Source: JAKACA01 sp049510975
Lineage (GTDB): Bacteria > Actinomycetota > Acidimicrobiia > Acidimicrobiales > Bog-793
Direction of reading: 5' to 3'
NCBI GenBank assembly: GCA_049510975.1
Contig: JBEKYM010000001.1
Coordinates: forward strand, 62,001 to 126,000
DNA length: 64,000 nt
In this document: in pieces, positions 58,792 through 64,000 of the stretch
Position numbering within the stretch: position 1 is the first letter of the stretch
How the letters are laid out: each line of letters opens with the position of its first letter
The notes under the pieces: generated by a model
What the model was told of the DNA's origin: nothing
Databases searched by the model: none
The model's input: only the letters and a program-made list of their open reading frames with translations
Position numbers and translations under genes: made by a program

Positions 58792-59302
58792 ATGGAATTC
58801 GAAGTCGTCGTGGAGATTCCGAAAGGCCAGCGGAACAAGTACGAGATGGACCACGAGACCGGACGGATCTATCTCGACCGGATGCTCTTCACCTCGACTC
58901 GTTACCCGGCTGACTACGGGTTCGTGGACGGGACGCTCGGGCAGGACGGTGACCCGCTCGACGCGCTCGTTCTCGTCGAGGAGCCGACCTTCCCCGGTTG
59001 TGTCATCCGGGCGCGCACCATCGGGATGTTCCGCATGACCGACGAGAAGGGGCCCGACGACAAGGTCATCGCCGTGCCGGCGGCAGACCCGCGCCAGGAG
59101 CATCTGCAGGACCTGCGGCATCTACCGGAGTTCGAGCGCCTGGAGATCCAGCACTTCTTCGAGGTCTACAAGGACCTCGAGCCCGGCAAGTCCGTGGAGG
59201 GCGCCACCTGGGTCGGACGCGAGGAGGCCGAGCGCGAGATCACCCAGGCCCGCGAGCGGTACAGGGCGACCGAGCGGCCCGGGGCGACGCCGCCTCCTGC
59301 AC

Positions 59303-59325
<23 letters not shown>
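58792..59325 (+). CDS. ppa: Inorganic pyrophosphatase
   Basis: Family I PPase hydrolyses pyrophosphate and drives biosynthesis forward. The 177-residue protein has the metal ligands in DYGFVDGTLGQDGDPLDALVL, KDDK-like GPDDKVIAVP and the closing FFEVYKDLEPGK. Length is typical. TAGCGT lies 7 bases before the ATG, which suits a leaderless mRNA. Its last 23 bases overlap the 3' end of the opposing SGNH gene, so read-through from either side would produce antisense RNA. Confidence 0.96.
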
Positions 59326-60955
<1,630 letters not shown>

Positions 60956-60982
60956 CGTGTCGAACCTTCGTTAACCATCACA

Positions 60983-62416
60983 TCAGAACTTGAAGTAGAT
61001 GAAGGGCGCGACCCCGGGTGGTCCCATCGTAGTGATCACGAGGAGCACGGCGGCGAGCGCGGCGCCCTGCAACACGGGGCGGAGGCGTCCAAAGACGTCC
61101 TGGATGCGAGCAGAGACCTGCTCGGGAACGTACTGGGTGCCGATCCCGACGACGACGGTCAGCACGACCGGAAACGTCACGTCCGGCGAAGGCAGGCTCC
61201 AGCCCGACACGAGGCGGTCCAGCATGGCGAAGGCGTTGCCGAACGAGGTCGCGCGGAAGAACACCCAGCCGAGACAGACGTATTGAAAGGTCGCGAACCG
61301 CTGCCAGGCGACGGCAAGCGGCGCATCGCTTTGGGCGGGCAGCCCGCGGGCTGTACGCCGCTGGCGCCGGTAGTGGCCGGTGCACTGGCCGAGGCCGTGC
61401 AAGCCGCCCCAGGCGACAAACGTCCAGGCGGCGCCGTGCCACAGACCGCCGAGCAGCATCGTGATCATGATGTTGCGATACATCACCCAGCGCGAGCCCT
61501 TGTTGCCCCCGAGGGGGATGTAGAGGTAGTCCCTCAACCAGAACGACAGCGTGATGTGCCAGCGGCGCCAAAAGTCCTGCAGGGAACGCGCCGTGTACGG
61601 CGAATTGAAGTTCTCCGGGAACCGGAAGCCGAGCAGGAGGGCACACCCGATGGCGATGTCGGTGTAGCCGCTGAAGTCGCAGTAGATCTGGACGGCGTAG
61701 CCCCACACGGCGAAGATCACCTCGGGTGCCGAGTGGAGCCCGGGGTTGGCGAAGACGGGATCCACGATCGCCGACGAGATGTAGCTCGACAGCACGACCT
61801 TCTTGAACAAGCCGCCGAAGATGAGGTAGGCGGCCCTCGGGAGGTCGATGTGGCGGGGATCTCTCCGCTGCGAGCGGGTGATCTGGGGCAACAGCTCCGA
61901 GCCGCGAACGATCGGCCCGGCGACGAGGTGCGGAAAGAAGCACACGAACACGGCGACATCGAGCCAGGGGTACGGCTCGAGCTCTCGGCGGTAGATGTCG
62001 AATACGTAGGACAGCCCCATGAAGGTGAAGAACGAGATCCCGACGGGAAGCATGACTTCCATCGGCGCAGAGAGCGGCGCCAGGCCGAGGCGGTGGAGGG
62101 CGTTGTCGACGCTGTTGTAGACGAAGCCGTAGTACTTGAACCAAGCGAGGAGGCCGAGCTCGAGCACGGTCGTGACGATGAGCCAGGCCCGCCGGGCGCG
62201 ATCGGAACCGGCCTTGTGCACCAGCTTGCCGCCGGCGATCGTGATCGCTGTCGACACCGCCAAGAGGAAGATGAAGCGCCAGTCCCACCAGGCGTAGAAC
62301 ACGTAGCTGGCGACGATGATGAAGAGCTTCCAGCGCGTCGGAAACGGCGCGAACAACCAATTGAGAATGAAGACGATCCCGAAGAAGATCGCGAAATCGA
62401 TGGTGGGAAACAGCAT
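60983..62416 (-). CDS. MBOAT family O-acyltransferase (AlgI-like)
   Basis: This 477-residue polytopic membrane protein shows the AlgI/DltB signature: PVGISFFTFMGLSYVFDIYR, FFPHLVAGPIVRGSELLPQ, DFWRRWHITLSFWLRDYLYIPLGGNKG and the catalytic His region LLGGLWHGAAWTFVAWGGLHG. It moves acetyl groups across the membrane to a polysaccharide acceptor through the SGNH partner encoded immediately downstream. AGGGG lies 7 bases before the ATG. Together they form a two-gene acetylation module that may modify the polymer made by the 30-42 kb cluster. Confidence 0.92.
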   Translation of the reverse strand: MLFPTIDFAIFFGIVFILNWLFAPFPTRWKLFIIVASYVFYAWWDWRFIFLLAVSTAITIAGGKLVHKAGSDRARRAWLIVTTVLELGLLAWFKYYGFVYNSVDNALHRLGLAPLSAPMEVMLPVGISFFTFMGLSYVFDIYRRELEPYPWLDVAVFVCFFPHLVAGPIVRGSELLPQITRSQRRDPRHIDLPRAAYLIFGGLFKKVVLSSYISSAIVDPVFANPGLHSAPEVIFAVWGYAVQIYCDFSGYTDIAIGCALLLGFRFPENFNSPYTARSLQDFWRRWHITLSFWLRDYLYIPLGGNKGSRWVMYRNIMITMLLGGLWHGAAWTFVAWGGLHGLGQCTGHYRRQRRTARGLPAQSDAPLAVAWQRFATFQYVCLGWVFFRATSFGNAFAMLDRLVSGWSLPSPDVTFPVVLTVVVGIGTQYVPEQVSARIQDVFGRLRPVLQGAALAAVLLVITTMGPPGVAPFIYFKF

Positions 62417-62623
62417 TGGTTGCCCCTAGGCGCCGCACCCCGTGCGCGGTGACGGCCGCACCCTAGCCACATGGGCGGGGTGCTGGGTCACCGCGGGCGG
62501 GAGCACGGCAGTTATCACGGTTCTACTGACGACCCAGCTGGGCTCCGCCTTGCGTCCGCTCATGGACGCGGGCCGATTCCGGTTATTGGAGAAGCGGGAA
62601 GACGGCGATGGACGACTAGAGAC

Positions 62624-63601
62624 TTAGGACTGGCGGCTCTTGATCGCCTCGATCAGCTTCGGGACCACCTTGGCGGCATCACCGACGACACCGAGGTCGG
62701 CGATCGAGAAGATCGGCGCATCGGCGTCTTTGTTGATGGCGATGATGTTCTTCGCGCCCTTCATCCCCACCATGTGCTGAGTGGCACCGGAGATGCCGAC
62801 GGCAATGTAGAGGGTCGGCTTGACCGTCTTGCCGGTCTGACCGACCTGGTGGGAGTAGGGCACCCAGCCGGCGTCAACGATCGCCCGTGACGCCCCCGCG
62901 GCCCCACGCAGGAGGCCGGCGAGCTCCTCGATCCAGGCGTAGTTCTCCGCGGATCCGAGGCCACGCCCCCCGGAAACCACCACGGGCGCGTCGTCGAGCT
63001 TGGGCCCGCTCTGCGCCTCCACGTGGCGCCCCTGGATCTTTGCGCCGTCCGTGGCGCCCGTCTCCGGCAGCTCGATGCTGACGACCTCGGGCGCCCCTGC
63101 GCCCTGCGCCGGCTCTGCCGCGAACGACTTCGCCCGCACGACGTAGATGCCGGGACCGCCTCCGCTGAAGCGTGCCTTGAGCACTTGGCTCCCGCCGAAG
63201 ATGGCGTGCTCGGTGAGCAAACCGTCGCCGTCGGCTTCGAGCCCGACGATGTTGGAGAGCACCGGCCGGTCGAGGCGAGCCGACAAGCGGCCGGCGATGT
63301 CGCGACCGTCGTAGGTCGTGGGAACGAAGATGGCGTCCGGCGCTCCCGCCGAAGCGATGAGAGCGGCGATGGCAGCGGCGATCCGCGGACCCGGCAGCGA
63401 GCTGCCGATGTCGCCGGCGTCGTACACCTTCGTCGCCCCGTACTCGCCGAGCACACCGGCAGCCTGCGCGGCGCCGGCTCCCCAGGTGACCGCTGCCACG
63501 GACCCGCCGCTGGCGAGGGAGCGAGCGGCAGTGAGGAGCTCGAGAACGATGCCGAGGGGTGTTCCTTCGCTCTGCTCGGCGAGCACCCAGATGCTGTTCA
63601 C
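62624..63601 (-). CDS. etfA: Electron transfer flavoprotein subunit alpha
   Basis: ETF alpha binds FAD and passes electrons from acyl-CoA dehydrogenases to ETF-quinone oxidoreductase. The 325-residue protein has the variable N-terminal domain and the conserved FAD domain: SGGRGLGSAENY, VDAGWVPYSHQVGQTGKTVKPTLYIAVGISGATQH and INKDADAPIFSIADLGVVGD. Normal length. It follows etfB by 9 bases, the standard order. The ATG has AGGAG ahead of it (plus-strand CTCCT at 63605-63611), near the etfB stop. Confidence 0.97.
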   Translation of the reverse strand: MNSIWVLAEQSEGTPLGIVLELLTAARSLASGGSVAAVTWGAGAAQAAGVLGEYGATKVYDAGDIGSSLPGPRIAAAIAALIASAGAPDAIFVPTTYDGRDIAGRLSARLDRPVLSNIVGLEADGDGLLTEHAIFGGSQVLKARFSGGGPGIYVVRAKSFAAEPAQGAGAPEVVSIELPETGATDGAKIQGRHVEAQSGPKLDDAPVVVSGGRGLGSAENYAWIEELAGLLRGAAGASRAIVDAGWVPYSHQVGQTGKTVKPTLYIAVGISGATQHMVGMKGAKNIIAINKDADAPIFSIADLGVVGDAAKVVPKLIEAIKSRQS

Positions 63602-63610
63602 GATCTCCTC

Positions 63611-64000
63611 CTAGAGAACTTTGATCTGCTCGAGGAACGCCACGATTCGCTCGTGGGCGTCCCCTTCGTCGACGACGACCTCACCGGCGCTGCGAGCCTC
63701 GGCAGCTTGCACGGATACGACTTCCTGGCGAGCGCCGGCAAAGCCGACCTCCGACTCGGGAACCCCCAAGCTCGAGGCCGTGTGCTCGGCAACCGGCTTG
63801 GAGCGCGCAGCCATGATCCCTTTGAAGGAGGGGTACCGGGGCTCGACTACACCGGCGGTGACAGTCACGACCGCCGGCAGCGGCGAGGTCACCTCGTCGT
63901 AACCGGCCTCGGTCTGGCGTTGCACCTTGACCTGCCCGTCTGCGACCTCGACGTGTTTGGCGAAGGTAACAGATGGCCAGCCGAGCAACTCCGCCAGCTG
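63611..64000 (-). CDS. etfB: Electron transfer flavoprotein subunit beta, C-terminal part (5' end outside window)
   Basis: The frame is open to the right edge, so the start lies beyond 64000. The 129 visible residues match the ETF beta C-terminal half: ELLGWPSVTFAKHVEV, VQRQTEAGYDEVTSPLPAVVTVTAG and EPRYPSFKGIMAARSKP, the recognition-loop region that docks to acyl-CoA dehydrogenases. It is cotranscribed with etfA. Confidence 0.94.
   Translation of the reverse strand, partial: QLAELLGWPSVTFAKHVEVADGQVKVQRQTEAGYDEVTSPLPAVVTVTAGVVEPRYPSFKGIMAARSKPVAEHTASSLGVPESEVGFAGARQEVVSVQAAEARSAGEVVVDEGDAHERIVAFLEQIKVL

Noticed and set aside
62417..62623. 8-bp inverted repeat (62482-62489 with 62531-62538) as terminator for etfA
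   Set aside because: The loop of 41 bases is long and no T-run follows; nothing else convincing was seen in this 207-base gap.

Overview
The window is very GC-rich, gene-dense DNA from an actinobacterium. Many genes start with GTG and many neighbours overlap by 1-4 bases. Actinobacterial markers include the order nrdR / LysM division-inhibitor-like gene / lexA, DUF3040 and DUF5719 proteins, coenzyme F420 genes (cofD, cofE) and an AccA3-type biotin carboxylase. A few traits, such as an E. coli-like dapD, suggest a deep lineage such as Acidimicrobiia; that placement is inference, because no rRNA is present.

Layout. 1-2.5 kb: the 5' end of rsmH behind a strongly structured leader, mraZ with its operator repeats, then a lipoate-ligase-like gene, an HNH nuclease and a small conserved protein. 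2.5-8.5 kb: ROK kinase and DUF3040, then a probable SOS-controlled run (LysM protein, nrdR, PIG-L deacetylase, DNA polymerase IV) divergent from lexA, with four LexA-box-like sites between them. 8.7-16.4 kb: four genes of the succinylase route to meso-diaminopimelate (dapE, dapD, dapC, dapF) mixed with hflX, miaA, hpf and a dienelactone hydrolase. 16.8-29.6 kb: ahcY, a sugar-phosphate isomerase, a Trm112-like protein and phosphomannomutase, a CPBP protease, ftsH, a DUF5719 protein, a large glycosyltransferase and a small helical protein. 29.8-42 kb: a nucleotide-sugar and glycosyltransferase cluster (rmd, three GT4 enzymes, a GDP-mannose-pyrophosphorylase-like enzyme, an epimerase, a GT2, rmlD, rmlB) with cofE-cofD inside it. 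42.2-50.7 kb: birA divergent from a biotin carboxylase/carrier protein, an M20 amidohydrolase, a Nudix hydrolase, a methylmalonyl-CoA-mutase catalytic subunit, a nuclease-like gene flanked by two near-identical palindromes, and a rhodanese-ThiF protein. 50.9-59.3 kb: an unknown gene, metH, a CnoX-like thioredoxin, folP, holA, an inositol monophosphatase and ppa. 59.3-64 kb: an SGNH/DUF459 and MBOAT acetylation pair, then etfA and the 3' end of etfB.

The window links envelope building (DAP, sugar nucleotides, polymer acetylation, division genes), one-carbon and SAM metabolism (metH, ahcY, folP), the SOS response and acyl-CoA metabolism. The main items worth a second look are: a perfect 23-bp inverted repeat that buries the rsmH start; two genes that appear to need CTG start codons; a likely SOS operon containing polymerase IV; recurrent leaderless-type promoters; three unrelated hairpin-repeat families at gene 3' ends; and a DapF with Ser in place of a catalytic Cys. 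No rRNA, tRNA, CRISPR array or transposase was recognised.
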